NCBI GenBank assembly: GCA_965228065.1
Contig: OZ245788.1
Coordinates: forward strand, 3,162,001-3,226,000
Direction of reading: 5' to 3'
Length of the DNA: 64,000 bases
Source of the DNA: Sphingobium_A sp965228065
GTDB lineage: Bacteria > Pseudomonadota > Alphaproteobacteria > Sphingomonadales > Sphingomonadaceae
The first letter of the stretch is position 1. Each line of letters begins with the position of its first letter. The position numbers were made by a program, and so were the translations under genes. Below, one piece after another: positions 43,676-52,894 of this stretch. Under the pieces are notes generated by a model that did not search any database, had not been told where the DNA came from, and was given only the letters and a program-made list of their open reading frames with translations.

Positions 43676-45456
43676 AAGGCGAGTTCGGCCTCCAGCGCGG
43701 TTGTCTTCACATCGATATCGTCGAAGCCGTGGCCCTGACCGGCATAATAATGCGCCTCGCAGCTTATCCCGCGGTCCTCCAGGCTGGCGGCCATCAGCCT
43801 CGTCTGGTCGGGTGGAACGATCCGGTCCTCAAGCCCCTGGAAAAGGATAAGCGGGGCCTCGATGCCGTCGGCATGCGTGATCGGCGCCCGATCGCGATAC
43901 AGCGCCGCCGCTTCGGGCCAGGGGCCGATCAGCGCATGGAGATAACCGCTTTCGAACTTGTGCGTGTCGCGCAGCAGCGCCGCTGGATCCGACACGCCGA
44001 AATGGCTGGCGCCCGCCGAGAAGCGACGCGACCGCGCCAATGCGGAGAGGACCGTGAAACCGCCTGCGCTGCTGCCACGGACGATCAGGCGCGCCGGATC
44101 GGCCCAGCCCTGCGCCACCGCATGGTCGGCGGCGCTCACCACGTCGCGCCAGTCGCTCTCACCCCATTGGCCCACCAACGCGTCACGATATTCGCGGCCA
44201 AAGCCGCTGCTGCCGCGATAATTGACGTCCAGGCAGGAAAAGCCGTGCTGCAGCCAGAACTGGATCGTCAGCGACAGTGCCGCGCTCGCCTGATTGATCG
44301 GCCCGCCATGCGCCATGACGATCATCGGCGCGGGTTCGCGCGCGGTCGCGGATCGATAGAGGAAGCCGTGGATCGTTTCGCCGTTTTCGATCGGGATCGC
44401 CACATCCTGTGGCGGTGTGACGGTGATGGCCGGGCACGGCGTGCGGTGGACGATCGTCAATTCGTCCGACCCGATATCGAGCATTGCGATGGCGGGGAAC
44501 TGGTCTTCCGCAAACCCGACGAAACAGACGCGTTCGCCGTCGATCCGGCGGACCGACTGGATGTCGACGAAGGGCAGGGGGATCGGCGTGACCGCACCCG
44601 ATACGATATCGATCGATATCAACCGGGTCCGTGCTGCGCGGGTTTCTGCGGCGATCACGGTCCGGCCGTCGACGATGGCGTAGCGCGGGAAGTTCAGGCG
44701 CAATTGGGGTGCGCTCAGGTCGGCGGTGTGTGCGACCAACCGGCTCGCGGCTCCATCCCAGGCGTGCAGCATCCAGTATCCCGGCGCATCGGACAGATGG
44801 AACAATGTGCCGTCCGCCGACCATTGCGGGTCGGCGATCGATGCGCCGTCGGCGATGCATTGGGCATTGGCCAGCCCTGTGGGCGTGAGATCCGCGATCC
44901 ACAACTCCGTCCGGCCCCATGGCATATGGGGCAGCGACCAGCCGATCCAGGCCAGCCGGGTTCCGCTGGCGTCGATGCGTGGCGCCGCGACGAAATCGAA
45001 ACCCTCGGTGAGCGCCAGGATCGATCCGGAGCCGTCGCCGGCGATCGCAACCAGGCGATTGACCACGCTGCCGTCGGGATGGTGGGTCTCCTCGACGCAG
45101 ATGATGCGGGAACGCAGCCGATCGACGGCGATATCTGCATAAAAGCGCGGCAGGGCGGGATCCTGAACCGTGAGCGCGATACATCCTCGCGCCGGATCGA
45201 GGCGATGGAGACGCCGGTCGCTACGGTCGACGAAATAGAGCGCATTGCCCCGCGCGGCGAGGGCGCCGCCGCCATAACCATGCACCTGCGATCGTACGTC
45301 ATATTCGGCCGGAAGGGGGGCGCCGAGGCTGCTGCGCACCACGGCGCGGCCACCACGGCTGGGCTGTGCTTCGGTCCAGAAGATCCGTTCCCCATCGACC
45401 GCCGTTTCGATCGGCGCCGTCGACTGTTCGGCGGCCATCCGCGCGGTGATCAGCAT
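43648..45456 (-). CDS. S9 family (prolyl oligopeptidase-like) peptidase
   Basis: Protein of 602 residues: an N-terminal beta-propeller (to about residue 340) and a C-terminal alpha/beta hydrolase with nucleophile serine in RGSSAGGFTVLSAL, aspartate near GLEDRIVPP and histidine in GQGHGFDD. It should cleave short peptides or dipeptide-like amides and resembles dipeptidyl-peptidases and acylaminoacyl peptidases. No signal peptide is visible at MLITARMAAEQ, so it is probably cytoplasmic. It overlaps DUF917 copy 2 by seven bases and is last in its operon. Confidence 0.9.
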   Translation of the reverse strand: MLITARMAAEQSTAPIETAVDGERIFWTEAQPSRGGRAVVRSSLGAPLPAEYDVRSQVHGYGGGALAARGNALYFVDRSDRRLHRLDPARGCIALTVQDPALPRFYADIAVDRLRSRIICVEETHHPDGSVVNRLVAIAGDGSGSILALTEGFDFVAAPRIDASGTRLAWIGWSLPHMPWGRTELWIADLTPTGLANAQCIADGASIADPQWSADGTLFHLSDAPGYWMLHAWDGAASRLVAHTADLSAPQLRLNFPRYAIVDGRTVIAAETRAARTRLISIDIVSGAVTPIPLPFVDIQSVRRIDGERVCFVGFAEDQFPAIAMLDIGSDELTIVHRTPCPAITVTPPQDVAIPIENGETIHGFLYRSATAREPAPMIVMAHGGPINQASAALSLTIQFWLQHGFSCLDVNYRGSSGFGREYRDALVGQWGESDWRDVVSAADHAVAQGWADPARLIVRGSSAGGFTVLSALARSRRFSAGASHFGVSDPAALLRDTHKFESGYLHALIGPWPEAAALYRDRAPITHADGIEAPLILFQGLEDRIVPPDQTRLMAASLEDRGISCEAHYYAGQGHGFDDIDVKTTALEAELAFYRRILSIG

Positions 45457-46541
45457 GTCAGCGGTCGATAGGTTGCGTCGATACCGAATGCAGCCGGGCC
45501 GAATGCGGCCAGCGCCTGGGGCGTGCGCATCCGTTCGGGCGCCCGGATGCCGAGCACGCGGACGCGCTGGCCATATTTGAGCTGCGGTGTCGGGATCGGC
45601 TCCGCGGTTTCGCGATCGATGATGCAGATCAGGTCGGGTGTGACCGCAACGATCTCTCCATCGACATCGCAGGACAGATTCTCGTTCTGGAATGCGATCT
45701 TCGCGTGGCTGCCGGTAGCACCAATCCCCTGCAACCGGCACGAACCGATCGAGAATCCTCGCGCGGTCTGGCGATCGACATCGACGATCTTGCCGTCGAA
45801 CAGTGCGCGGGCATGGCCATAGGTGGGAATACCGCGCAGCACGTCGACCAGATGATCGACCGGAGATTGTGTGCCCGCGCCATTGCGGAGCGCCCGCCCG
45901 ATGGTCAGCGCGGCGGAGAGGGTTCCGTGGATCGCGGTTTCGCGCATCTGTTTTCCCGTCATCGGAAAACAGCTGAGATAGACGCGCAAGCCCATCTGGA
46001 TCGCCAGCGCGCGCGTCATCGCTTCGGCGGTTGCATCGTCCGGGGTGTCGATGATCGCGGTGTTCAGATGCTCGTCGACCACCACCAGCGGCCCGGCGCG
46101 AACGCCGTTGATGCTGAAGCTGTTCATCTGCAATTCGGGAAAGGCGCGGCCCATGCCGTCGGCATCGATCACCGGCAGTGCCTGCCGCGCGCCGAGCATC
46201 AGCGGCAGCAGCGAATTGCTGCCGCCGATCTCCGCCGGGATCAGCGCGCCGACGCGGTGGCCGAGATAGCGTTCGAGCACATGGACGGCATGGGGCAGTT
46301 CGTTGCCGGCGATCAGCTTCTCCATCTGGACATTGGTCGCGCCGAGCGCCGCGACTGCGCAGATCATCATGTCGTCGGGCACCAGATCGGGCGACAGGAT
46401 CGTCGGTGCGCCATATTCGATGAAGGCCTGTTCCGCGATCAGCCGGCCGATATAGGGATCGCCGCCGCCGCCCGCGCCGAGCAGTGCCGCACCGCGCGCC
46501 AGATCGGGCAGGTCTTCGAGACGGATTTCATTCTGTGCCAT
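45450..46541 (-). CDS. DUF917 (S-methyl-thiohydantoin desulfurase-like), copy 2
   Basis: Protein of 363 residues, clearly a paralogue of copy 1: LLGAGGGGDPYIGR, EIGGSNSLLPL, DADGMGRAFPELQM and FGPAAFGIDATYRPL. Overall identity looks moderate, so the duplication is old. GAAGG stands 8 bases before its ATG. It overlaps the permease gene by 14 bases and the peptidase by seven. Function as in copy 1 is inferred; the two may act on different stereoisomers or chain lengths. Confidence 0.85.
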   Translation of the reverse strand: MAQNEIRLEDLPDLARGAALLGAGGGGDPYIGRLIAEQAFIEYGAPTILSPDLVPDDMMICAVAALGATNVQMEKLIAGNELPHAVHVLERYLGHRVGALIPAEIGGSNSLLPLMLGARQALPVIDADGMGRAFPELQMNSFSINGVRAGPLVVVDEHLNTAIIDTPDDATAEAMTRALAIQMGLRVYLSCFPMTGKQMRETAIHGTLSAALTIGRALRNGAGTQSPVDHLVDVLRGIPTYGHARALFDGKIVDVDRQTARGFSIGSCRLQGIGATGSHAKIAFQNENLSCDVDGEIVAVTPDLICIIDRETAEPIPTPQLKYGQRVRVLGIRAPERMRTPQALAAFGPAAFGIDATYRPLTC

Positions 46542-47814
46542 GCGATACCTTCAGGGGAAGTTTGGATTGCCCGGCCGCGATGCGCATCAGCGCGAACTGG
46601 ACGAGAAAGCTGGTGACGATCGAGTCGAGCGCGGCCACGCCGCTGAGATGAATGATGCCGCGCGAGGTGAGCGTGGCGACCGTGATCCCGGCGGCCCAGG
46701 ACAGAAAGGCGCGCCACTGGAAGCGCCTGGCGACAGGCGCGACGCGGTCACCCAGGATCACGAAATCCGCGACATAGATGCCGGCCAGCGCAGGGATCGT
46801 GATGCCGAGCAGCATCAGCAACGGCAGGAAATAATTGCTGATGCCCAGCAGCGCGAAGGCGATCCCGACCGTTCCGGCGGCGCAGGCGATCGTCGATCGT
46901 CCGACTTTCGGGAAGACGGTCCTGAGCCCCAATGACGCCGAATAGAGATTGCCCGAATTGCTCGCCCAGGCCTTCAGCACCAGAATGACGAAGGCCGGAA
47001 TGCCGAGGCCGAGGATCGTCAATATCGCGATCAGGTCGTGCTGGTGCGTCGCGGTGCTCGGGATCGCGGCGAGCATCAGCACGGTCGGCATGCCGATCGC
47101 GAAGGTCAGGAAAGCGGCGACGGCCGCATCGGTGCGGCGTCGCGCAAAGCGTGCGAGATCGGGAAAGACGACCACGCCAGTGGCAAGGCTGCCGACGATC
47201 GCGGAGATCGCGCTGCCCAGCGGCGGCGCATCTGCCGGCACGGCCAGCAGCGCATCCCACGATACGTCATCGAGCGCGCGCCAGGTCGCGACGAGCAGCA
47301 CCAGCAGCAAGGCGGGGATGGTCACATCGGCGAGGCGCTGCAGGCCGCGAAATCCGAACAGGGCGGTCGTCACCATCAGGATGCCGCCGCCGATCATCAG
47401 CGGCCAGGGGGCGATGTGCTGCCCGCTCAGTTCCGCGATCATCTGCGCCAGGCTGGCGCCGAACAACTGTGCGGTGACGCCGAACCAGCCGAGCAGGATC
47501 GTCGCGAGCACGCCGTTGACGAAGCGGCTGCCGATCGTGCCGAAGGTGCGCTGGATCAGCAGCGATGCGGTCAGCCTGGTGCGCACCGCGACCATGCTGG
47601 TGGCGATCGCGATCCCGGTCAGCAGCAGTCCGCCGATCGCGATCGCGATCAATCCGCGGGCGACGCCATAGGTGAAGCCGATCTGCGCCCCGGCCACGAA
47701 ACCGGGCAGGGCAACCACTGCGCCGAGCTTGGTGAGCGCGATGCGCCAGCCGCTGACCGTGGCCGTTTCCGGAACCGGTGTCTGCGAGAAGTCGTCGCCA
47801 TTCTGGGGGAGCAT
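46528..47814 (-). CDS. NCS1-type permease (cytosine/hydantoin transporter family)
   Basis: Protein of 428 residues with about twelve membrane spans and a start like the cytosine permeases (GWRIALTKLGAVVALPGFVAGAQIGFTYG). The NCS1 family includes the hydantoin transporter Mhp1 and cytosine permease CodB, so uptake of a hydantoin or nucleobase-like ring across the inner membrane is likely. AGGAG precedes the ATG at good spacing. It sits between the TonB receptor gene, from which a hairpin separates it, and DUF917 copy 2. Confidence 0.87.
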   Translation of the reverse strand: MLPQNGDDFSQTPVPETATVSGWRIALTKLGAVVALPGFVAGAQIGFTYGVARGLIAIAIGGLLLTGIAIATSMVAVRTRLTASLLIQRTFGTIGSRFVNGVLATILLGWFGVTAQLFGASLAQMIAELSGQHIAPWPLMIGGGILMVTTALFGFRGLQRLADVTIPALLLVLLVATWRALDDVSWDALLAVPADAPPLGSAISAIVGSLATGVVVFPDLARFARRRTDAAVAAFLTFAIGMPTVLMLAAIPSTATHQHDLIAILTILGLGIPAFVILVLKAWASNSGNLYSASLGLRTVFPKVGRSTIACAAGTVGIAFALLGISNYFLPLLMLLGITIPALAGIYVADFVILGDRVAPVARRFQWRAFLSWAAGITVATLTSRGIIHLSGVAALDSIVTSFLVQFALMRIAAGQSKLPLKVSHGTE

Positions 47815-47830
47815 CCGCAATCTCCTGTTC

Positions 47831-47857
47831 GGGGCTGCCGCCATCGGCGGCAGCCCC
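47831..47857 (-). terminator. Strong hairpin between TonB receptor and permease
   Basis: A perfect 12-base GC-rich stem (47831-47842 and 47846-47857) with a three-base ATC loop. It lacks a clear T-run, so it may attenuate read-through or protect the receptor mRNA rather than terminate fully. Confidence 0.6.
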
Positions 47858-47863
47858 AGTGAC

Positions 47864-47879
47864 CTAGGACCGGTCCTAG
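47864..47879. repeat. 16-base perfect palindrome at the receptor stop codon
   Basis: CTAGGACCGGTCCTAG is fully self-complementary and overlaps the receptor TAG. It abuts the hairpin at 47831-47857; together they form the only non-coding gap of the reverse operon. Confidence 0.5.
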
Positions 47880-49960
47880 AAGCGGTACTTCGCCTCAATG
47901 CCATAGCTGCGCGGCTGATTGGGAACGCGCAGGTCGGCACCGGTGATCGACATATTCTCGGCGAAGCGAGCGTTGGTCAGGTTCTTGCCGTAGAGACCGA
48001 CGCTCCAGACCGAGGTCTCGATCGACAGGTTTCCGTCGACGAAGGTCTTGGTGCCGGTGTGGATCGTATTGGTCAGGTCGAAATAATATCCCCCGCGATG
48101 CTGCACGGCGCCATAAGCGACGAAATCGAGCGTGTCGGTCAGCGGCGTACGATGCGTGGCCGAAGCGCCGATCGTGAAGGGGGCGACGAGAGGCGATTTC
48201 TTGCCGACCGCGCCGGCCGTCGGGATCACCGGATCGGGCGCGACCTTCTTCACCACGCTGTCGGTGAAGCCGACGCTGAAGCTGGCGGTCAGGCTCTGGC
48301 TGGGGCGCGCATTCACTTCCAGCTCGAAACCGTCGATCGAGGTCTTCGGGATGTTGATCGTCCGCCGGACCGCCTGAGTGTTGGTGTTCACGACATAGGA
48401 CAGAAGCTGGTTCTGATAGTCGATGTGGAAGACGGAGCCGTTGAGTGTCACCCGCCCACCGGCGAACTGGCTCTTGAATCCGGCCTCGTAATTGCTGGTC
48501 TTCTCATTGTCGAACAGCGACGTCTGGGAAAAGCCGCCGGCACGGAAGCCCTGCGAATAGGTCGCATAGACCATGATGTCGGGCGTCCATTTGTACGAGA
48601 TCTGCGCCTTGGGCTGGAGCGCGTGGAACTTCGCGCTGGCCTGTGTCGTGGCCGGGCGGTTCCGGTCGACATTTTCTTCCTTGTCGTCGTCATAGCGCAG
48701 TGCGCCGAGCAGCTCGAGTTCCGGAGTAAGCTTGTAGGAGAGCTGGCCATAGACAGCCTTGGATTCGCTGCTCTTGTGGATGTCCTGGTCGACGATCGTC
48801 GGATTGACGCCGCCGGGGATCTCCGCGCCGACGCGCAGTCGCAGCGTTTCCTTGCGATGCTGATAGAAGGCGCCGACGATCCACGAGAAATCGCCATTGC
48901 CGTTGGATGCTAGCCGGATATCCTGGTTCACGACATTCGTGCTGTAGACCAGATCCTGGGCGGTCTGCGCGGCGGCGGTATAGTCGAAATCGCCGAACAC
49001 CTTCTGGCGGACATCCGCCCAGCCGGTGATCGAGGTCAAGGTCAGCGGGCCAAAATCATAGTCGATCCGGGCCGACGCATCGCGGAAGCGCGTATCCTCG
49101 CGCCCCAGAATATTGCTCTTGGCGCCGGGATTGGTCACGTCGTCCAGGTCGATGAGATTGCCGGCGGTATCGCGGGGGGCCTTGTCCTGGATACAGCAGC
49201 CGCCATCGCCGTCGGTCCACGATCCGCGCAGCTTGATGGTCAGCGGATCGGTATTCAGGCTGATCTGTCCGCGGATCGAGCTCTGCTTGCCACCGTCGAT
49301 CCGTTCGCCGCGGGCATTCTTGATCAGCCCGTCGCTGTCGCGATGATAGGCGGACAGGCGGAAGAACAAGGTGTCGGCGATGATCGGGCCCGAGACTGCA
49401 CCGGACAGGCGATAGGTATTTGCGCGGCCATAGGTTCCCTTGACGAACCCTTCGAAGTCGTTGGTCGGTTCGCGCGTCACGATATTGATCGCGCCGGCGA
49501 TCGCGCCCTGGCCATAGAGAGCGCCCTGCGGGCCGCGCAGCACCTCGATCCGCTCGACGTCGAGCAGATCCTGGTTGATGAAGTCGTTCGACCCCAGCTG
49601 GACGCCGTCGACGATGATGCTGACCGGGGGCAGCGCACCTTGTGCGCTGGCAATGCCGCGCAAGGTGATGAAGGTCTCGTTGGAGCGGAAGGTGGAGCGC
49701 GCGATGATGTTGGGCGTCAGCGCGACGAAATCCTTCAGATTGTTGATATTGCCGCGATCGATCTGCGCGCCGGTCAGCACGCTCACCGATTCAGGCACTT
49801 CCTGAAGGCGTTCGGCGCGCTTGCGGGCGGTGACGACGATGTCGGTCGAGTCTTCGGACTCGGCTTGCGGAGCGGCCTCCTGCGCGGAGACCGCGGTGCA
49901 CGGCGTGGCGAGGGCTGCGGCGGATGCCGACAGGATCAGGCAGAGGCGACGTCTGGACAT
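47876..49960 (-). CDS. TonB-dependent receptor of the HyuA-DUF917 set
   Basis: Protein of 694 residues: signal peptide ending SAQ, TonB-box-like DIVVTARKRAERLQEVPESV, plug with LRGPQGALYGQGAIAGAINI, and a barrel ending in a C-terminal aromatic (IEAKYRF). It brings the locus substrate or a conjugate through the outer membrane. GGGGAAATAGA precedes the ATG. It overlaps the end of copy 2 HyuA by 25 bases, so the two are translated together. The co-operonic NCS1 permease would carry the solute over the inner membrane. Confidence 0.92.
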   Translation of the reverse strand: MSRRRLCLILSASAAALATPCTAVSAQEAAPQAESEDSTDIVVTARKRAERLQEVPESVSVLTGAQIDRGNINNLKDFVALTPNIIARSTFRSNETFITLRGIASAQGALPPVSIIVDGVQLGSNDFINQDLLDVERIEVLRGPQGALYGQGAIAGAINIVTREPTNDFEGFVKGTYGRANTYRLSGAVSGPIIADTLFFRLSAYHRDSDGLIKNARGERIDGGKQSSIRGQISLNTDPLTIKLRGSWTDGDGGCCIQDKAPRDTAGNLIDLDDVTNPGAKSNILGREDTRFRDASARIDYDFGPLTLTSITGWADVRQKVFGDFDYTAAAQTAQDLVYSTNVVNQDIRLASNGNGDFSWIVGAFYQHRKETLRLRVGAEIPGGVNPTIVDQDIHKSSESKAVYGQLSYKLTPELELLGALRYDDDKEENVDRNRPATTQASAKFHALQPKAQISYKWTPDIMVYATYSQGFRAGGFSQTSLFDNEKTSNYEAGFKSQFAGGRVTLNGSVFHIDYQNQLLSYVVNTNTQAVRRTINIPKTSIDGFELEVNARPSQSLTASFSVGFTDSVVKKVAPDPVIPTAGAVGKKSPLVAPFTIGASATHRTPLTDTLDFVAYGAVQHRGGYYFDLTNTIHTGTKTFVDGNLSIETSVWSVGLYGKNLTNARFAENMSITGADLRVPNQPRSYGIEAKYRF

Positions 49961-51579
49961 TCTATTTCCCCTTTTGATTGGTTCGATGGCGACGGGTCGA
50001 GCGGCATTTGCCTGTCACGACCGTTGTTCCTGCTGGTGACGGTGCTGAGAGCCCCGACGGCCTTCACGCGCACGCGCACGGCGCCGCCCGGCACATAGGC
50101 AAGCGGCAGTTCCTCCTGATCGATGATGGCGATCGTCGCGGCGTCTGCGCCGGCCTCGACAGCGGCGTTGGTCGCCCGCGATCGCGCATCGGCAAGCGCC
50201 GCGTCGCGCCCGATCTCTTCATAGCGATAGATATGGTCGACCTCGCCGCCGACCTGCGCGATGGCCGCGCCGATCGCGTTGGCGACCGAGGCCAGTTCGG
50301 GACGGATCACGTCCGATACGCCTTCCAGTGGTCGGCCGACGAGGATCGACCCGCCGCCGACCAGGACGAGCCGTGCCGGTCCTGCCTGCGTCTTCAGCCG
50401 ATCGATGCCGTCTTCGATGATGGCGTGAAGCCGGTCATTGGCCTCCGAAACCAGCGTGGCGGGGAGATTGGCCACCAGTGAAGCGTCGCCGATCTCGGCG
50501 GTGCCCGCGGCAACCGGGATATCGGTCGCGGTCAAAATCTCGCCGCCGAAGACCCGGCCTTCCTGCGTGATGCGGTGGCCGACCGATGCGGGGCCGATCG
50601 CGACCGGCGGCCCCTGATCGACGATGCTGCCGCCGCCCAGGCCGAGCGCCAATATGTCGGGCATCCGGAAATTGGTGCGGACGCCGCCAATGTCGACGGG
50701 CACGGTGGATTCGCGGGGGTAACCGTTGACGAGCACGCCGATGTCGGTCGTGGTCCCGCCGATATCGGCGACCAGGCATTCCTTGAGCCCCGACAGAAAG
50801 GCCGCGCCGCGCATGCTGTTGGTCGGGCCGGATGCGAAGGTGAGGACGGGATAGGCCTCGACGACTTCCGCGCTCATCAGCGTGCCGTCATTCTGGGTGA
50901 TGAAGAATGGTGCATCGATGCGGAGAGCGGACAGCGCTTCGCGAAAGGATCGCACGACCAGGTTGGAAAGATCGGCGAGGCTGGCATTCATCACGGCGGC
51001 ATTCTCGCGTTCGAGAAGGCCGGGACGCCCGATCCGGTGCGACAGGGTGATGCGGGCATCCGGAATGCGCGCACGCACGATATCGGCTGCGCGCAATTCC
51101 ATGGCATTGTTGACCGGTGAGAACAGGCCGGAGATCGCGACTGCGGTGATGCCTCGTTCCGCCATGGCATGTGCCGCGTCGGCGACGGCAGCTTCATCGA
51201 GCGCGCTGTTGATCCGTCCGTCGAACTGATAGCCGCCCCGCACCAGGAAGATGGCGTCGCCGATCTTCTCGCGCAGATCATCGGGCCAATGGGCAAGCGG
51301 CGGCAGTGCCGCGGTCGCGGGCAGCGCGAGCCGCAATACGCCCACGGGCAGGAGGTTGCGGCGTTCGACGAATGCGTTGGTGAACTGCGTCGTGCCGATG
51401 ATGACGCATTCGGTCTGCGTAGCCAGATCCAGGCCACTGCCCATCAGTGAGGTGATCGCGTCGATGATTCCGGAGCTGATGTCGCTGGTGGTCGGAACCT
51501 TGGACCATGCGGCGATCCGTCCATCGACGAGCGCCACCGCATCGGTATTCGTTCCGCCAACATCGATACCGATCCGCAT
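49936..51579 (-). CDS. HyuA-like hydantoinase/oxoprolinase, copy 2
   Basis: Protein of 547 residues and a clear paralogue of copy 1: IDVGGTNTDAVA, GTTQFTNAFVERRNL, QNDGTLMSA, GPTNSMRGAAFL, DIGGTTTDIGV and LGGGSIVDQG. Again the short, roughly 530-residue form without a HyuB. GGGGACGAG precedes the ATG. It is first gene of the reverse operon (HyuA-TonB receptor-permease-DUF917-peptidase), the opposite order of the convergent set. A C-terminal tail overlaps the receptor start. Confidence 0.87.
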   Translation of the reverse strand: MRIGIDVGGTNTDAVALVDGRIAAWSKVPTTSDISSGIIDAITSLMGSGLDLATQTECVIIGTTQFTNAFVERRNLLPVGVLRLALPATAALPPLAHWPDDLREKIGDAIFLVRGGYQFDGRINSALDEAAVADAAHAMAERGITAVAISGLFSPVNNAMELRAADIVRARIPDARITLSHRIGRPGLLERENAAVMNASLADLSNLVVRSFREALSALRIDAPFFITQNDGTLMSAEVVEAYPVLTFASGPTNSMRGAAFLSGLKECLVADIGGTTTDIGVLVNGYPRESTVPVDIGGVRTNFRMPDILALGLGGGSIVDQGPPVAIGPASVGHRITQEGRVFGGEILTATDIPVAAGTAEIGDASLVANLPATLVSEANDRLHAIIEDGIDRLKTQAGPARLVLVGGGSILVGRPLEGVSDVIRPELASVANAIGAAIAQVGGEVDHIYRYEEIGRDAALADARSRATNAAVEAGADAATIAIIDQEELPLAYVPGGAVRVRVKAVGALSTVTSRNNGRDRQMPLDPSPSNQSKGEIECPDVASA

Positions 51580-51693
51580 CTCGTCCCCAGTTCAACTCTC
51601 GGCGCCTCGATCCGGGCGCCGTTCAGAACTGAGCCATGATGCGGACAACCGCAAAACATCGTCCGTGTGGGGTGGGCTGCAAATCGTGTGGGG

Positions 51694-51752
51694 TAGGGTG
51701 GACGTCCAACCCACCCGCGATCCCGGTGGGTGGATCGTATCAATCCACCCTA
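51694..51752. repeat. REP-like nested palindrome
   Basis: Perfect 9-base outer arms TAGGGTGGA (51694) and TCCACCCTA (51744) enclose inner ACCCACC (51709) and GGTGGGT (51725) arms and a GGGTGGAT/ATCCACCC hairpin (51728-51750). The sequence resembles widely dispersed bacterial REP elements. It fills the gap between HyuA copy 2 and the DsbA gene. Confidence 0.75.
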
Positions 51753-51786
51753 TGCTTTTGTTTCATAAAGAGTTTTGTAGATATTT

Positions 51787-52437
51787 TCAGGCGGGTTCGG
51801 CCGCGATCTGGCGCAATGCCTGTTCGAACGTGTCGGCCGGCTGGCCACCGGATATCAGGTAACGATCGTCGATGATCACCGCGGGCACGGCGCTGACGCC
51901 GCGTGACTGCCACAGTTGCTCCGCCTTGCGCACCTCGTCGGCGTAGCGGCCCGATGACAGGACAGCGCGTGCCGCCTCGGCGTCGAGCCCGGCCCTTTCG
52001 GCGGCGGCGACAAGCACGTCGTGATCCGAAGGGGCCTGTCCGTTGGTGAAATAGGCTTCGAACAAGGCATGTTTGAGCGCGGCCTGCCGGCCTTCGCTTT
52101 CCGCCCAATGCAGCAGGCGATGCGCATCGAACGTATTGTAGATGCGGCTCTGATCCGACATGGCCATCGTAAAGCCGAGTTCTGCCGCGCGGGCACGGAT
52201 CGCCTCGCGATTGGATGCCGATTGCGCCGGCGTCGAACCATATTTCTGCGTGATATGTTCGACGATATTCTGCCCTTCGGGCGGCATATTGGGATTGAGT
52301 TCGAACGGCTGGAACGTGATCTGAGCATCGATAAGGTCGCCGGTCCGCGCCAGCGCCTCTTCAAGCCCGCGCAGACCGATGATGCACCATGGGCAGGAGA
52401 CATCCGAAACGAAGTCGATCTTCATCGGGCGGGTCAT
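51787..52437 (-). CDS. DsbA-family thiol oxidoreductase (FrnE-like)
   Basis: Protein of 216 residues with a thioredoxin-like fold and a CPWC redox motif at residues 15-18, plus cis-proline VPAVIID near 185. No signal peptide, so it is cytosolic like FrnE and 2-hydroxychromene-isomerase-like DsbA proteins, not a periplasmic DsbA. The ATG at 52437 was chosen over 52443 because AAAGGA lies 6 bases before it; the earlier ATG is too close. It faces the small exported protein across 216 bases. Confidence 0.88.
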   Translation of the reverse strand: MTRPMKIDFVSDVSCPWCIIGLRGLEEALARTGDLIDAQITFQPFELNPNMPPEGQNIVEHITQKYGSTPAQSASNREAIRARAAELGFTMAMSDQSRIYNTFDAHRLLHWAESEGRQAALKHALFEAYFTNGQAPSDHDVLVAAAERAGLDAEAARAVLSSGRYADEVRKAEQLWQSRGVSAVPAVIIDDRYLISGGQPADTFEQALRQIAAEPA

Positions 52438-52653
52438 CGGCATTCCTTTCGATCAGGTGCGCCGGATATGAGAACTGCGCGCGCAAATTCCACCTGCTCA
52501 AGTCGGAATTCTTTCGCTCTGTCTCGATCGGGACGTGGCCGGGTCATGACCAAAGCTTAACATGACTTGGCAGCGGCGATGGCACATCCTTGGGGTGCGG
52601 GTTAGCCAGCCAAGTCCGGTCCCGGCACGCTCGCGCCGATGGAGGATAGAATC

Positions 52654-52881
52654 ATGAAGAGCTTTCTGATCCTGGCTGCTGCCGTGTCTCTCGGAGGTGC
52701 GACCATGGCCTATGCTGCGGCACCGGAGGGCGGTTCCTCTGCGCCGGTTCCGCTGTGTTCGAAGACGCTGACCGACAATTGCATGAATCCGTCGGCGGCG
52801 CCCAAATCGATGATGCACCATGCGGCCCATCATCCTCGCCATGCATCGACGACGCACCACAAGGCGCCCGGCAAGCAATGA
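52654..52881 (+). CDS. Small exported His-rich protein
   Basis: Protein of 75 residues: signal peptide (MKSFLILAAAVSLGGATMAYA), a region with two cysteines (VPLCSKTLTDNCMNPS) and a histidine-rich tail (MMHHAAHHPRHASTTHHK). The His-rich tail suggests metal binding in the periplasm (inference). GGAGGA lies 7 bases upstream of the ATG. No family recognised. Confidence 0.75.
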   Translation: MKSFLILAAAVSLGGATMAYAAAPEGGSSAPVPLCSKTLTDNCMNPSAAPKSMMHHAAHHPRHASTTHHKAPGKQ

Positions 52882-52894
52882 TCGATGCGGAACC

